36,943 nucleotides of DNA from JAFDWI01 sp964544305 (GTDB lineage: Bacteria > Actinomycetota > Acidimicrobiia > Acidimicrobiales > Iamiaceae), in NCBI GenBank assembly GCA_964544305.1, contig CAZJAZ010000027.1, forward strand, positions 1 to 36,943. Direction: 5' to 3'. The notes beneath the pieces are model-generated. The model made no database searches and was not told where the DNA came from. It was given only the letters and a program-made list of their open reading frames with translations. Shown one piece after another: positions 9,001 to 16,867 of this stretch. Made by a program: the position numbers and the translations under genes. Numbering within the stretch: position 1 is the stretch's first letter; each line of letters begins with the position of its first letter.

Positions 9001-9031
9001 CCGTTTGGGCCTCACGGGACCCACTTCACGG
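9001..9031 (-). promoter_or_regulatory. PyrR-binding RNA stem-loop
   Basis: The minus-strand RNA contains TGGGTCCCGTGAGGCCCA (9023-9006), which matches the known PyrR binding-loop consensus ARUCCNGNGAGGYU at its core TCCNGNGAGG. Folding gives an upper stem U23-A06, G22-C07, G21-C08, G20-C09, a bulged U at 9019, C-G and C-G pairs, and a CGUGA loop. A purine-rich internal loop (GAAG opposite A) and a lower stem CCGT/ACGG (9031-9028 with 9004-9001) follow. This reproduces the architecture described for PyrR sites in Bacillus and mycobacteria. The hairpin ends 7 bases before the AGGAG ribosome site of pyrR, so PyrR bound here should block translation initiation. Confidence 0.85.
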
Positions 9032-9041
9032 TCAGACGCAT

Positions 9042-9050
9042 ACTCTAGCA
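9042..9050 (-). promoter_or_regulatory. Candidate extended -10 promoter for the pyr operon
   Basis: TGCTAGAGT fits an extended -10 (TGN followed by TAGAGT), just after the nusB stop codon. It would place the transcript start near 9035, a few bases before the PyrR-binding hairpin. No convincing -35 hexamer is visible 16-18 bases upstream, where the sequence lies in the nusB 3' end. Read-through from nusB is also possible. Confidence 0.4.
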
Positions 9051-9060
9051 CGTCTGTGTC

Positions 9061-9483
9061 TCACGTGCTTGTGGGACGTAATTCTCCGGCTAAGCGTGCC
9101 AATACGCCGTTCACGAACTTTGACGACGATTCAGTCGAAAACCGCTTCGCCAACTCGACAGCTTCATTCAATACAACAGGCGTGGGTACATCAATGTCCC
9201 ATACCAGTTCATAGACCCCCATGCGCAGAATCGCCCGATCAATAATCGGCATTCGATGCAAATCCCAACCCTTTGACACTCGAGCAAGATGTCCATCAAT
9301 GGGCCCGAGATGGTCCACCACCCCACGGACCAGGTCGCATGCCATCTGTTCGGGGTTCACGGGCAGTGCCCGAAGCACGTCAATGGCCGACTCACCCTTG
9401 ATCTCAGCCTCATAGAGCAACTCAAGCGCCCGTTCGCGTGCATCAATTTTTTCTTGCGCGGTGAGTTCAAATTCGTCAGGCAC
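9061..9483 (-). CDS. nusB: Transcription antitermination factor NusB
   Basis: NusB binds boxA RNA with S10 (NusE) and supports rRNA antitermination. The 140-residue protein shows the family start pattern RERALELLYEAE near residue 15, a central acidic helix, PIIDRAILRMGVYEL near residue 80, and the C-terminal PTPVVLNEAVELAKRFSTESSSKFVNGVL signature. I chose the GTG at 9483, which overlaps the efp stop by 8 bases; the longer frame is inside efp. No good Shine-Dalgarno precedes the GTG, so translation probably depends on coupling to efp. It lies directly upstream of the pyr leader. Confidence 0.93.
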   Translation of the reverse strand: MPDEFELTAQEKIDARERALELLYEAEIKGESAIDVLRALPVNPEQMACDLVRGVVDHLGPIDGHLARVSKGWDLHRMPIIDRAILRMGVYELVWDIDVPTPVVLNEAVELAKRFSTESSSKFVNGVLARLAGELRPTST

Positions 9484-10036
9484 GCGTAATGTAATCGCCT
9501 GATCGGGTATCAACTTTGAGCACGTCACCAATATTGACAAACAATGGCACTTGCACGACAAGCCCGGTCGACAACGTGGCGGGCTTTCTCGCACCAGATA
9601 CGCGGTCGCCCTGAATACCTGGTTCGGTTTCGATCACCTCAAGTTCCACCGACGCAGGGAGGTCGGTTCCCACGATCTCGTCGCCGTACATGGCAAGTGT
9701 CGCGGTTGCGCCTTCAACAAGATAACCGACCGCTTCCCCAAGCGTCGCATCGGGCACGTTGATCTGTTCATAGGACTCGGTGTCCATGAACACGCTGTCG
9801 GCACCGTCTTTGTACAGAAACTGCATGTCGCGCTTTTCAACGATTGCTTTCTCGACTTTTTCACCCGCCCGAAACGTTCGATCTAGCACCGCCCCAGAGC
9901 GCACATTACGCAGTGTGGTGCGCACAAACGCACCACCTTTGCCAGGCTTGACATGTTGGAACTCCATGACCTGAAAGAGGCCATCGTCAAGGTTCAGGGT
10001 CATGCCATTCTTGAGATCATTTGTTGTGATCGCCAT
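9476..10036 (-). CDS. efp: Elongation factor P
   Basis: EF-P relieves ribosome stalling at polyproline stretches. The 186-residue protein has the three-domain EF-P layout: N-terminal KOW-like domain with the exposed loop PGKGGAFVRT (Lys33 at the tip), central domain with the FMDTESYEQ motif, and C-terminal GDRVSGARKPATLSTGLVVQVPLFVNIGD signature. A Lys at the loop tip excludes the arginine-rhamnosylation (EarP) type. Whether it is lysylated or unmodified cannot be told; no epmA-like gene is in the window. ATG 10036 is preceded by GAGG about 9 bases upstream. Placed between a prolidase-like peptidase and nusB, a conserved actinobacterial order. Confidence 0.97.
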   Translation of the reverse strand: MAITTNDLKNGMTLNLDDGLFQVMEFQHVKPGKGGAFVRTTLRNVRSGAVLDRTFRAGEKVEKAIVEKRDMQFLYKDGADSVFMDTESYEQINVPDATLGEAVGYLVEGATATLAMYGDEIVGTDLPASVELEVIETEPGIQGDRVSGARKPATLSTGLVVQVPLFVNIGDVLKVDTRSGDYITRA

Positions 10037-10069
10037 GGATCTAGTCCTCGCAATAGTGAGATACGTCAG

Positions 10070-11212
10070 TTAGAACACTGAGGTGGTTTTTGGGGCGCAC
10101 GTGAGCACGCGACATCCCTGATCGGTCACCACGACCGTGTCTTCGATGCGGACACCGCCATGTTCGGGCAGGTACACGCCCGGTTCCACGGTGACGACGG
10201 CGCCAACGTCAAGCATAACAGTGGCATTCGCCGACACCGGTGGTTGCTCATGGATCTCCAAGCCCACGCCGTGCCCGGTCGAATGCATGAAGGCGTCCGC
10301 CCACCCTGCCGCATCAATGATCGTGCGACACGCGGCGTCAACGTCACCAACGCTCACGCCACTCGCTACTCGCGCAACGCCGGCGCGCTGAGCTTCACCC
10401 ACAACGTCAAGCATGCGCTGCTGGGTGGCACTCGCATCTCCCACCATGATCGTGCGGGTCATATCCGAGCAGTAACCATCAACGAGTGCACCAAAGTCCA
10501 GCACCACAAGGTCACCTTCAATGATCTGACGACCCATGGGTTGATGATGCGCCATGGCTCCGTTTGGGCCGGCCGCAACGATCGTGTCAAACGAGTTTCC
10601 TTGCGCGCCAAGTCGTCGCATTGCAAAGTCAAGCTCCAACGCGAAGTCCACTTCACTGGGTTTCTCCGCAAGGCGATGTCGGACTTGAGCCAGCGCAGCA
10701 TCCGCAATCGCACACGCCGCTTCGATACGGTCAATTTCGCCATCATCTTTGACAATCCGCAGATCATCAATGAGACCGGATGTCGCAACAAGTTCCGAGT
10801 TCCCAAACCATTCACTCGCCCAGCGACGCTGTTGCGCCCACGTAACGTTCTCGGCTTCAAGCCCAATCCGAGTAACGCCCCCAAGGGCCGCAATGATGGC
10901 TTCTTTTTGTTCTGCGACTCCACCAACGTGGCGGTCCGCTTGAACGTTTGCCGCACGCAGTTCCTGTGCGCTCTGTTCGCCATAACGTCCATCGGTCGTG
11001 AAGGTCAAGGCGTCTGGGGTCACCACGACAAGCGCCGCAGAACCAGAAAAGCCGGTGAGCCAACGAATGTTCTCCAGCTTGGTGACGACAAGTGCATCAC
11101 ATTGGGCCTCACAAAGCGCGGCCCGGACCTTTTCAACACGTGGCGATTGGTCCATCGGTTGCAACGCATCAAGCAGTGTTGCAGCCCGTTGGATGGCGGC
11201 CTGGGCACTCAT
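10070..11212 (-). CDS. M24 family Xaa-Pro aminopeptidase / prolidase
   Basis: This is a cytosolic metallopeptidase that removes N-terminal residues before proline or cleaves Xaa-Pro dipeptides. The 380-residue protein has a creatinase-like N-terminal domain (about residues 20-150) and a pita-bread catalytic domain. The five dimetal ligands are visible: Asp239 (VLDFG), Asp250 (CSDMTRT), His314 (HSTGHGVG), Glu343 (TVEPGVY) and Glu357 (VRIEDTV). All are intact, so activity is expected. The start ATG overlaps the aroB stop as ATGA. The link to efp (polyproline translation) is a recurrent neighbourhood. Substrate choice between aminopeptidase P and prolidase cannot be settled from sequence alone. 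Confidence 0.92.
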   Translation of the reverse strand: MSAQAAIQRAATLLDALQPMDQSPRVEKVRAALCEAQCDALVVTKLENIRWLTGFSGSAALVVVTPDALTFTTDGRYGEQSAQELRAANVQADRHVGGVAEQKEAIIAALGGVTRIGLEAENVTWAQQRRWASEWFGNSELVATSGLIDDLRIVKDDGEIDRIEAACAIADAALAQVRHRLAEKPSEVDFALELDFAMRRLGAQGNSFDTIVAAGPNGAMAHHQPMGRQIIEGDLVVLDFGALVDGYCSDMTRTIMVGDASATQQRMLDVVGEAQRAGVARVASGVSVGDVDAACRTIIDAAGWADAFMHSTGHGVGLEIHEQPPVSANATVMLDVGAVVTVEPGVYLPEHGGVRIEDTVVVTDQGCRVLTCAPKTTSVF

Positions 11213-12210
11213 CGCAAAGCCTCCAACGCCTCACGCAGCAACGTGTGATCATCCACGACCACTGGCTCCACACCATTTGGGCCATCGAGAACAAAAGTCA
11301 AACCCGACACCGCTTTCTTGTCGCGACTAAAAAGTTGCACAAGTTCGTCTGCATCGCAACCATCAGGAATTGTCACGGAGAGATCGTAACTGGCGACCAC
11401 CTCACGATGCCGAGCAACCCGCGCTTCGTCTATCCGCCCTAAGCGCTGCGCAACTTCAGCCGCGTAAATGATTCCAATTGCCACCGCTTCGCCATGCCGA
11501 AGTTGATAGTGCGTCGCAGTTTCAAGAGCATGGCCCAACGTATGCCCATAATTCAGTATCGCCCGACGTCCACCTTCGCGTTCGTCGCTGGCAACCACAT
11601 CTGCTTTGCACGCGACGCATGCCGCGACCGCGTCATCGATTTCCATTTCGGGCAGGCCGTCAACACCCAAGAACGCGTACTTGGCCATTTCGCCTCGACC
11701 GTTACGAAGTTGTTCAGGCGGTAATGATCGCAAGGTTTCGGTGTCACAAATCACGCCGGAAGGCTGCCAGAACGCGCCCACCAGATTCTTTCCTTCCGGT
11801 AGGTTCACACCGGTCTTGCCACCAATTGCCGCATCAACTTGTGCGAGCAGAGTCGTTGCCACATGGATGACGGCGACGCCACGATGAAACGATGCCGCCG
11901 CAAACCCTGCAAGGTCTGTCGTGAGCCCACCGCCAACGGCGATCACAACGTCACCGCGTGTCAGGCCCCACGTGGCCCAAGCTCGGCAGAGATCTTCGAC
12001 CGTGGCCAAGGTTTTGGTTGCTTCGCCATCTGGTATCAAAAACGTCTCTTGGGCGATTCCGCTGTCGACCTCGACGCCGATTCCCGCTTGGGTAACAACT
12101 GCCGCTCGCTTGGCACTTGCGGGAAGAAGTGATCCAAGTGATTCACGCGCGCCATGGCCCACATAGACCGGATATGACCGGTCACCGAGTTCAACGCGCA
12201 CGACGTTCAC
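11209..12210 (-). CDS. aroB: 3-dehydroquinate synthase
   Basis: It converts DAHP to 3-dehydroquinate, step two of the shikimate pathway, using NAD and a divalent metal. The 333-residue protein shows DGEATKT, GGGLTTDLAGFAAASFHRGV (NAD-binding), TTLLAQVDAAIGGKTGVN, KNLVGAFWQP, and metal ligands in GRGEMAKYA, NYGHTLGHALE and LRHGEAVAIG. Length is slightly shorter than the E. coli enzyme and normal for Actinomycetota. ATG at 12210 overlaps the aroK stop as ATGA. The dehydroquinate dehydratase that often follows in this cluster (aroQ) is absent here. Confidence 0.97.
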   Translation of the reverse strand: MNVVRVELGDRSYPVYVGHGARESLGSLLPASAKRAAVVTQAGIGVEVDSGIAQETFLIPDGEATKTLATVEDLCRAWATWGLTRGDVVIAVGGGLTTDLAGFAAASFHRGVAVIHVATTLLAQVDAAIGGKTGVNLPEGKNLVGAFWQPSGVICDTETLRSLPPEQLRNGRGEMAKYAFLGVDGLPEMEIDDAVAACVACKADVVASDEREGGRRAILNYGHTLGHALETATHYQLRHGEAVAIGIIYAAEVAQRLGRIDEARVARHREVVASYDLSVTIPDGCDADELVQLFSRDKKAVSGLTFVLDGPNGVEPVVVDDHTLLREALEALR

Positions 12211-12770
12211 TTGGTCACCTCCAACGCAAGGGTGTCCGCGATCAACTGAGCAATGGCGCGCTTGGGTTTCTCGGCGGCGCGCATGACCGGCGCAATATCA
12301 ATAATCATGTCGGCCACCTGCGCGTAGTGGTCGCGGCGTGCGTCGTCAAGCTGTGCCAGTTTGGTTGCCGGATCGTCACGCAATAGCGGCCGATCGCCGC
12401 GTGAACCTTTCTGCTCAATCCGGCCGGCCAAAAACTTTGGCGATGCCCGAAGCCACACCACAAGGTGCGTCGGATCGCACAAACTGCGGCGGGTTTCCGC
12501 TCGAAGGATCACGCCCCCTCCCGTTGCAATGACGTGTGGCTCCGTCTTACGGAGTGCTTCGGTAACCGTTGCTTGTTCGACGTCACGAAAGGCTTCTTCG
12601 CCAGCCTCAGAAAACCATGTCGCAATCTCTTTTCCCGTGGACGAAACAAGCATCTCGTCCGTGTCGACAAATGGCCGATCAAGCAGGTTCGCGAGGCGAC
12701 GCCCCACGGTGGTCTTCCCCGATCCCATCATGCCGACGAGTACCACATGACCAGTCGTTGACTTAGCCAA
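12207..12770 (-). CDS. aroK: Shikimate kinase
   Basis: It phosphorylates shikimate to shikimate 3-phosphate. The 187-residue protein has Walker A GMMGSGKTT (residues 13-21), the shikimate-binding DTDEML and FRDVE motifs, TGGGVIL, and the lid arginine segment RPLL. I chose the TTG at 12770, with AAGGA 4 bases upstream, because it places the P-loop at the usual distance from the N-terminus. The longer frame to 12899 is inside aroC. The start overlaps the aroC stop by 8 bases. Confidence 0.93.
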   Translation of the reverse strand: MAKSTTGHVVLVGMMGSGKTTVGRRLANLLDRPFVDTDEMLVSSTGKEIATWFSEAGEEAFRDVEQATVTEALRKTEPHVIATGGGVILRAETRRSLCDPTHLVVWLRASPKFLAGRIEQKGSRGDRPLLRDDPATKLAQLDDARRDHYAQVADMIIDIAPVMRAAEKPKRAIAQLIADTLALEVTK

Positions 12771-13935
12771 GAGGTCCTTCTTTACGAGCGCGGTCTGCCG
12801 CCTGTGCATTGCGGACAAACTCGTCAATGGAGTCGCCGCCAAACTTTCGCATTGCTTCACCACCAAGCACCAGAGCCGCCATTGCTTCCGCCACCACACC
12901 CATTGCGGGCACCGCGGTCACATCGGTTCGCTCTTTAAATGAAACACCGGCATCCTTGGTCAACACATCAACGGTCGCAAGCGTTGGCCGATTCAACGTG
13001 GCCAGCGGTTTCATCGCGAGGTGAGCAACGATCACCTCACCGGTTGAAATACCGCCCTCGATACCGCCCGCCAGAGTCGAATCTCGCACATAGTCGTTGC
13101 CATCCCAGTGGATCGCGTCGTGTGCCTGACTACCCGGTAACCCCGCAACCGCAAAGCCGTCACCAATCTCAACGCCCTTAATCGCCTGAATGCTCATAAA
13201 TGCACCGGCGAGAATAGCGTCGAGTTTGCGATCCCAGTGCACGTGAGAACCAAGTCCAACGGGGACGCCCCACGCAAGAAGTTCGACCACACCACCAAGT
13301 GAATCGCCTTCTTTCGAACGTTCTTTGATTTGGGCAATCATCTCGTGTGCCGCGTCAATGTCAAAGCAACGAACTTCGGACGCGTCCACGGTGTCACGAT
13401 CATTGGGCCCTGGACGCAATCCGCGCGTTGAACGGGCCGAGCCAATTTGAATCACATGCGAACCGATCTGAACGCCCAACGTTCCAAGGAGCTTTTTTGC
13501 CAGTGTTCCTGCAACAACCCGGGCAGCGGTTTCACGAGCGGACGCACGTTCCAGCACGTTCCTGGCATCGACAAACCCGTACTTTTGCATCCCAGCCAAA
13601 TCGGCGTGACCCGGGCGTACCTGGGTGAGAGGCGCATTCGTTTTCCCAGGCGCCGTCGACATTTCCTCATGCCACTTGTCGGATCGTTTCCATTCGCTGT
13701 TTGCAATCTCAATCGCGACGGGCGAACCCAACGTGCGCCCGTGACGGACACCGCCGATGATCGTGACCTCATCGGCTTCAAAACGCATGCGCGGCCCTCG
13801 CCCATAGCCGAGCCGCCTGCGTGCGAGTTCTTCTTGAAAATCGTCCACGACAATCTCAAGGCCTGCAGGCAGGCCTTCGACGATGACACTAAGTGCGCAT
13901 CCATGGGATTCACCGGCGGTCAGAAAGCGAAGCAC
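12763..13935 (-). CDS. aroC: Chorismate synthase
   Basis: It makes chorismate from EPSP, needing reduced FMN. The 390-residue protein contains the family signatures GESHG (residues 8-12), RRRLGYGRGPRM, the central ERASARETAARVVAGTLAKKLL, and GGIEGGISTGE. Length is typical. The start is GTG with no Shine-Dalgarno; TAGATT lies exactly 6 bases upstream (13942-13947), which suggests a leaderless message. If so, aroC begins its own transcript for aroC-aroK-aroB, separate from the prepilin peptidase gene upstream (42-base gap). Confidence 0.97.
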   Translation of the reverse strand: MLRFLTAGESHGCALSVIVEGLPAGLEIVVDDFQEELARRRLGYGRGPRMRFEADEVTIIGGVRHGRTLGSPVAIEIANSEWKRSDKWHEEMSTAPGKTNAPLTQVRPGHADLAGMQKYGFVDARNVLERASARETAARVVAGTLAKKLLGTLGVQIGSHVIQIGSARSTRGLRPGPNDRDTVDASEVRCFDIDAAHEMIAQIKERSKEGDSLGGVVELLAWGVPVGLGSHVHWDRKLDAILAGAFMSIQAIKGVEIGDGFAVAGLPGSQAHDAIHWDGNDYVRDSTLAGGIEGGISTGEVIVAHLAMKPLATLNRPTLATVDVLTKDAGVSFKERTDVTAVPAMGVVAEAMAALVLGGEAMRKFGGDSIDEFVRNAQAADRARKEGPLG

Positions 13936-13941
13936 GGCGTG

Positions 13942-13947
13942 AATCTA
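13942..13947 (-). promoter_or_regulatory. Candidate -10 element for leaderless aroC transcript
   Basis: TAGATT (TANNNT type) is followed by 6 bases and then the aroC GTG start, placing the transcript start at or next to the start codon. Two other genes in the window without a Shine-Dalgarno (rarA and the pyruvate kinase) show the same TANNNT-N6-GTG spacing. Confidence 0.45.
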
Positions 13948-13977
13948 CCGGTTCGACCGGCCAAGGCTAAAGAGCAT

Positions 13978-14742
13978 TCACAAATTCCGGGTGAACTGTT
14001 CCGAAAGCAGAATCGCAGTGATCGCCCCCGCTGCCATCCACGGGCCAAATGGAAAGCCCTTGATCCGGTTCCGAGTGATCACCACCATGGCGATCCCCGC
14101 AATTGAACCGCCGATTCCCGCAAACATCACCCCGTACAGCAGCAACACAGGGTGGATCCACCCCAAGTAGAGCCCGACGACCCGAGCAAATTTGACATCC
14201 CCAAAGCCCATGCCACTGGGATGAATCAGCCACATGAGCCCGAGGAGCAACCAGTAACCGACACCACCAACGGCGGCCCACACGATGTCATTTGGGCGGC
14301 CTTCCACAAGCGAAATGATCACAATGAGTGGAATCGAGCCAAAGAGCAACCAACGATTTATCCGATCAGGCAATCGGTACGTCAACATGTCAATGACCGA
14401 AAGCGCGAGGAGCCCAGAGAAAAACGGGCAGATCGCAAGGAGTGTCCAACTCGCTCCGAAATGAAGCGCCGCGAGCATCCACAACACCGCGTTGACGATC
14501 TCAACCACACCCTGCCACCAAGGGATTGGGCGACCGCACTCTCCACATTGCCCATCCATGACAAGCGGCCCTGCGATAGGGATGAGGTGAGTCCACGACG
14601 CAGGGTGTTCACAGCGCGCACAGCGCGTCCATGGCGGCGCAAACGTCCGCTTTCCAGGTCCGCGGATGATCAGTATGTTGACGAAGACGCCCGCGACAAG
14701 GCCACCCAACCCACAGCCTGCAAGTAAGTATGGCGATGCCAT
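13978..14742 (-). CDS. Type IV prepilin peptidase (A24 family)
   Basis: This membrane aspartyl protease cleaves and often N-methylates type IV pilin-like precursors. The 254-residue protein has the bifunctional layout: a cytoplasmic loop with zinc ligands Cys41, Cys44, Cys66 and Cys69, the methyltransferase-associated IPIAGPLVMDG region, and six or more hydrophobic segments. The catalytic aspartates are Asp118 (in DMLTYRLPDRI) and Asp182 (in GMGFGDVK). No Shine-Dalgarno precedes ATG 14742; TAAGAT lies 8 bases upstream, a possible near-leaderless promoter. Its position beside aroC is conserved in actinobacteria. No pilin gene is in the window. Confidence 0.93.
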   Translation of the reverse strand: MASPYLLAGCGLGGLVAGVFVNILIIRGPGKRTFAPPWTRCARCEHPASWTHLIPIAGPLVMDGQCGECGRPIPWWQGVVEIVNAVLWMLAALHFGASWTLLAICPFFSGLLALSVIDMLTYRLPDRINRWLLFGSIPLIVIISLVEGRPNDIVWAAVGGVGYWLLLGLMWLIHPSGMGFGDVKFARVVGLYLGWIHPVLLLYGVMFAGIGGSIAGIAMVVITRNRIKGFPFGPWMAAGAITAILLSEQFTRNL

Positions 14743-14766
14743 GTCGGAGGATCTTAGAGTTGCGTT

Positions 14767-14781
14767 CCGGCGAACCGCCGG
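14767..14781. other. Stable hairpin between DUF4388 gene and prepilin peptidase
   Basis: A perfect inverted repeat CCGGCG/CGCCGG with a 3-base loop lies in the 45-base gap. It has no T-tract, so it is not a canonical terminator. It could stabilise the upstream message end or act as a weak pause. Function unknown. Confidence 0.5.
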
Positions 14782-14787
14782 TTCACG

Positions 14788-15699
14788 TTATGCGCGAACT
14801 GATCCAAGGAAACGCTGCATAAGGTCTCGATCGATGGCTCCGTCTGGTAGCTCGTCGAGGATCTCGTCAGCTTCACCAAGCGTTGAGGCTTCTGCTGCAC
14901 GTTCCACAACGATGCGCTGATCGTCGGGCAAGTCGTTGATGAGAGCTTCAAGGTCGGCCACTTCGTCGGCCAACAGTGCATCTCGAGACGACATCGACGC
15001 GCTGCTACTTCCTTCTGGGAGCGGTTCGGGCAATTCGTCATCGCCAGCATCACCGAACAGGTCGTCAATGTCGGTTTCGTCGTCGATTGAAGGAAGCAAA
15101 AGGTCGTCTTCGCTTGGGGCGTCGTCGTCCCATTCGTCATCGTCAAGACTGATGTCGCCGTCATCAATAATCGCGAGACCATCATCAACGAGTCCTCGAG
15201 CTGCTCGCAATACGGGAAGCTCTCGAAGGTCAAGCTGATCACCGAGTGCGCGCACGGTCGTCCCGCTTCCGATTGCAACAATGTGACGCCAACGTTCTTG
15301 ACTAATCGTCGCCTCTTTGCCCGGTAGTTCGTCGGCCAAGACGATTGCAACGTCTAACGACGGAACAACGCTCGAGAGGTCTTGCCACTCTGTGTGGTCG
15401 GCCTGGGCCGCTTCAATCACCGTGTCAACATCTACGGGCGCGCCAGGATTTGGCGCTGTTGTGGACTGATCGAACATGAACGAGCCATCGTCAAGTCGAA
15501 GGAGTTCGAAGAGCACTTCGTGCGCTTCGTCAGTATTGGCGAGGGACGTTTCGCCCCCAACGACCGATCCACCGTCCATGAAAATGCTTCCATTGCCCTG
15601 GTCGCCTTGGACCAAGAGCTGTCCGGTCTTTTGTGTGGTCGCCAACAGCCGCAGCACATCAGGCAGTGCAAACGTGTCGAGGGTTCCTTGGAGTGCCAC
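14788..15699 (-). CDS. DUF4388-domain protein with acidic linker
   Basis: The 303-residue soluble protein begins with a DUF4388-like module (residues 1-95): LQGTLDTFALPDVLRLLATTQKTGQLLV, then a glycine-rich hairpin with MDGGSVVGG. This module occurs in bacterial signalling proteins; I cannot assign a ligand. Residues 130-178 look like a small winged-helix-type domain (ERWRHIVAIGSGTTVRAL ... LVDDGLAII). Residues 178-230 are extremely acidic (Asp/Glu runs) and probably disordered, and the C-terminal 60 residues are helical. The GTG at 15699 is supported by GGGAG 6 bases upstream. The 133-base gap upstream (15700-15832) holds no gene or strong promoter that I can see. Neighbourhood with a prepilin peptidase hints at pilus-related regulation; this is inference. 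Confidence 0.7.
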   Translation of the reverse strand: MALQGTLDTFALPDVLRLLATTQKTGQLLVQGDQGNGSIFMDGGSVVGGETSLANTDEAHEVLFELLRLDDGSFMFDQSTTAPNPGAPVDVDTVIEAAQADHTEWQDLSSVVPSLDVAIVLADELPGKEATISQERWRHIVAIGSGTTVRALGDQLDLRELPVLRAARGLVDDGLAIIDDGDISLDDDEWDDDAPSEDDLLLPSIDDETDIDDLFGDAGDDELPEPLPEGSSSASMSSRDALLADEVADLEALINDLPDDQRIVVERAAEASTLGEADEILDELPDGAIDRDLMQRFLGSVRA

Positions 15700-15832
15700 G
15701 GTGTTCTCCCAATGAGAAAAGTCAGTACTGAAATCACGATCTCGCTTTCCAGTTGAGGAAATTGAGCGTGCATTCACTTATCGGCACGCTTGCGTCGTCT
15801 TCAAGGTTCCGGTATTGGTTGAGACGTTTGAC

Positions 15833-16867
15833 TCACTTGCCGAGTTCGACAACGAGCTCTGCGAGCCGCTGTGCAGGCGAAACGGTGGGGGTTTCCCGAT
15901 TGATCCGTGGTTCTGCCCCCCATTGGGAAAGTCCGTACCGATCCCATACTTCACGCAACCAATAAGGCGGATCTGGGTGGTACACCCAAGCGGGGCGTCC
16001 GGCGCTCGCCGCCTCGAGAACGCCAGTCGACCACATTCCAACCACGGGAGCGCCAAGTTCTAGGAGTGGGACATTCTTGTCCTCAAAGGAAATCCCAAGT
16101 TTCTTCCAGATTGCATGGGTTGCACGAGATTGCAGATCTGTTTCACTGGGATGCGGTCGGTACTTGGCACCCGTCGCAAGACAGAACTGTCGCGCAATTT
16201 GTTCAATTTGGCGTCGAGGGAGTTCTGTCCCATGGAGCGCACCGACGTAAACGGGTTGATCATCGAGCGCAATGGCGCGATGTGGCGAAAGCATTGCTCG
16301 ATGCAGCAACTGTGATCCCACAACGTGCGTGACGCAGTCGGTGCGATCCGTCGTCCAAAACTGCGCGTCGGCCTCCGACCATGCCGCCACGTGAACGTCG
16401 GGTGGCAAAGGTGCTGCTTGCGGCAACAACATGCCATGTTGCACGACCACACAGACCGCGTCGACACGTTGTGCATACGCATGGACAAGCGCCCCGGCCG
16501 GCACGTGATGTCCGGCAGACACCACCGTTGCAACCTTCGGCACGGCCTGTTGCAACTCGTCGAGGGCGCGAACACGCTGGATTTGCTTCTTGTCGTCTTG
16601 TACAAGAGGCGGAAACGGGGATATCACGGCCACACGTTCGCTGGGCAAGAACGCAAGCGGGTCACCGACCGCGGCTTGGCACGATATGTTTGGGCTGTCC
16701 ATTGCCACCAAAATGTCGGCATCGCTACTTGGCGAAACAACAAAAAAATGTTCTTGGCTCACCTTTGGACGAGCCAAGTGTGCAATCCGACGCAATCGAC
16801 CAAGAGACTGTCGTGACGCTTCATCACGACGAAAAGCATCGAGGTCGAAAGGATGAATCAGGCCCAC
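15833..16867 (-). CDS. Putative GT-B type glycosyltransferase / surface polysaccharide protein
   Basis: I recognise the fold type rather than the exact family. The 344-residue protein shows VVVQHGM near residue 140, SQLLHRAMLSPHRA, a phosphate/sugar-donor-like segment YRPHPSETD near 240, and VGMWSTGVLEAASAGRPAWVYHP near 290. This resembles the C-terminal nucleotide-sugar domain of CDP-glycerol or capsule-type transferases (GxxSTxxxExxxxG pattern). No signal peptide or membrane segment is visible. I chose the GTG at 16867, overlapping the upstream gene by 10 bases. It belongs to the four-gene sugar module; the donor and acceptor are unknown. Confidence 0.6.
   Translation of the reverse strand: MGLIHPFDLDAFRRDEASRQSLGRLRRIAHLARPKVSQEHFFVVSPSSDADILVAMDSPNISCQAAVGDPLAFLPSERVAVISPFPPLVQDDKKQIQRVRALDELQQAVPKVATVVSAGHHVPAGALVHAYAQRVDAVCVVVQHGMLLPQAAPLPPDVHVAAWSEADAQFWTTDRTDCVTHVVGSQLLHRAMLSPHRAIALDDQPVYVGALHGTELPRRQIEQIARQFCLATGAKYRPHPSETDLQSRATHAIWKKLGISFEDKNVPLLELGAPVVGMWSTGVLEAASAGRPAWVYHPDPPYWLREVWDRYGLSQWGAEPRINRETPTVSPAQRLAELVVELGK

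Noticed and set aside
10160..11248. A 362-codon open frame on the plus strand, antisense to the M24 peptidase
   Set aside because: It lies wholly opposite a clearly conserved gene, has no recognisable domain, and its composition is that of an antisense shadow.
14767..14781. Rho-independent terminator after the DUF4388 gene
   Set aside because: The hairpin is strong but no T-tract follows on either strand.
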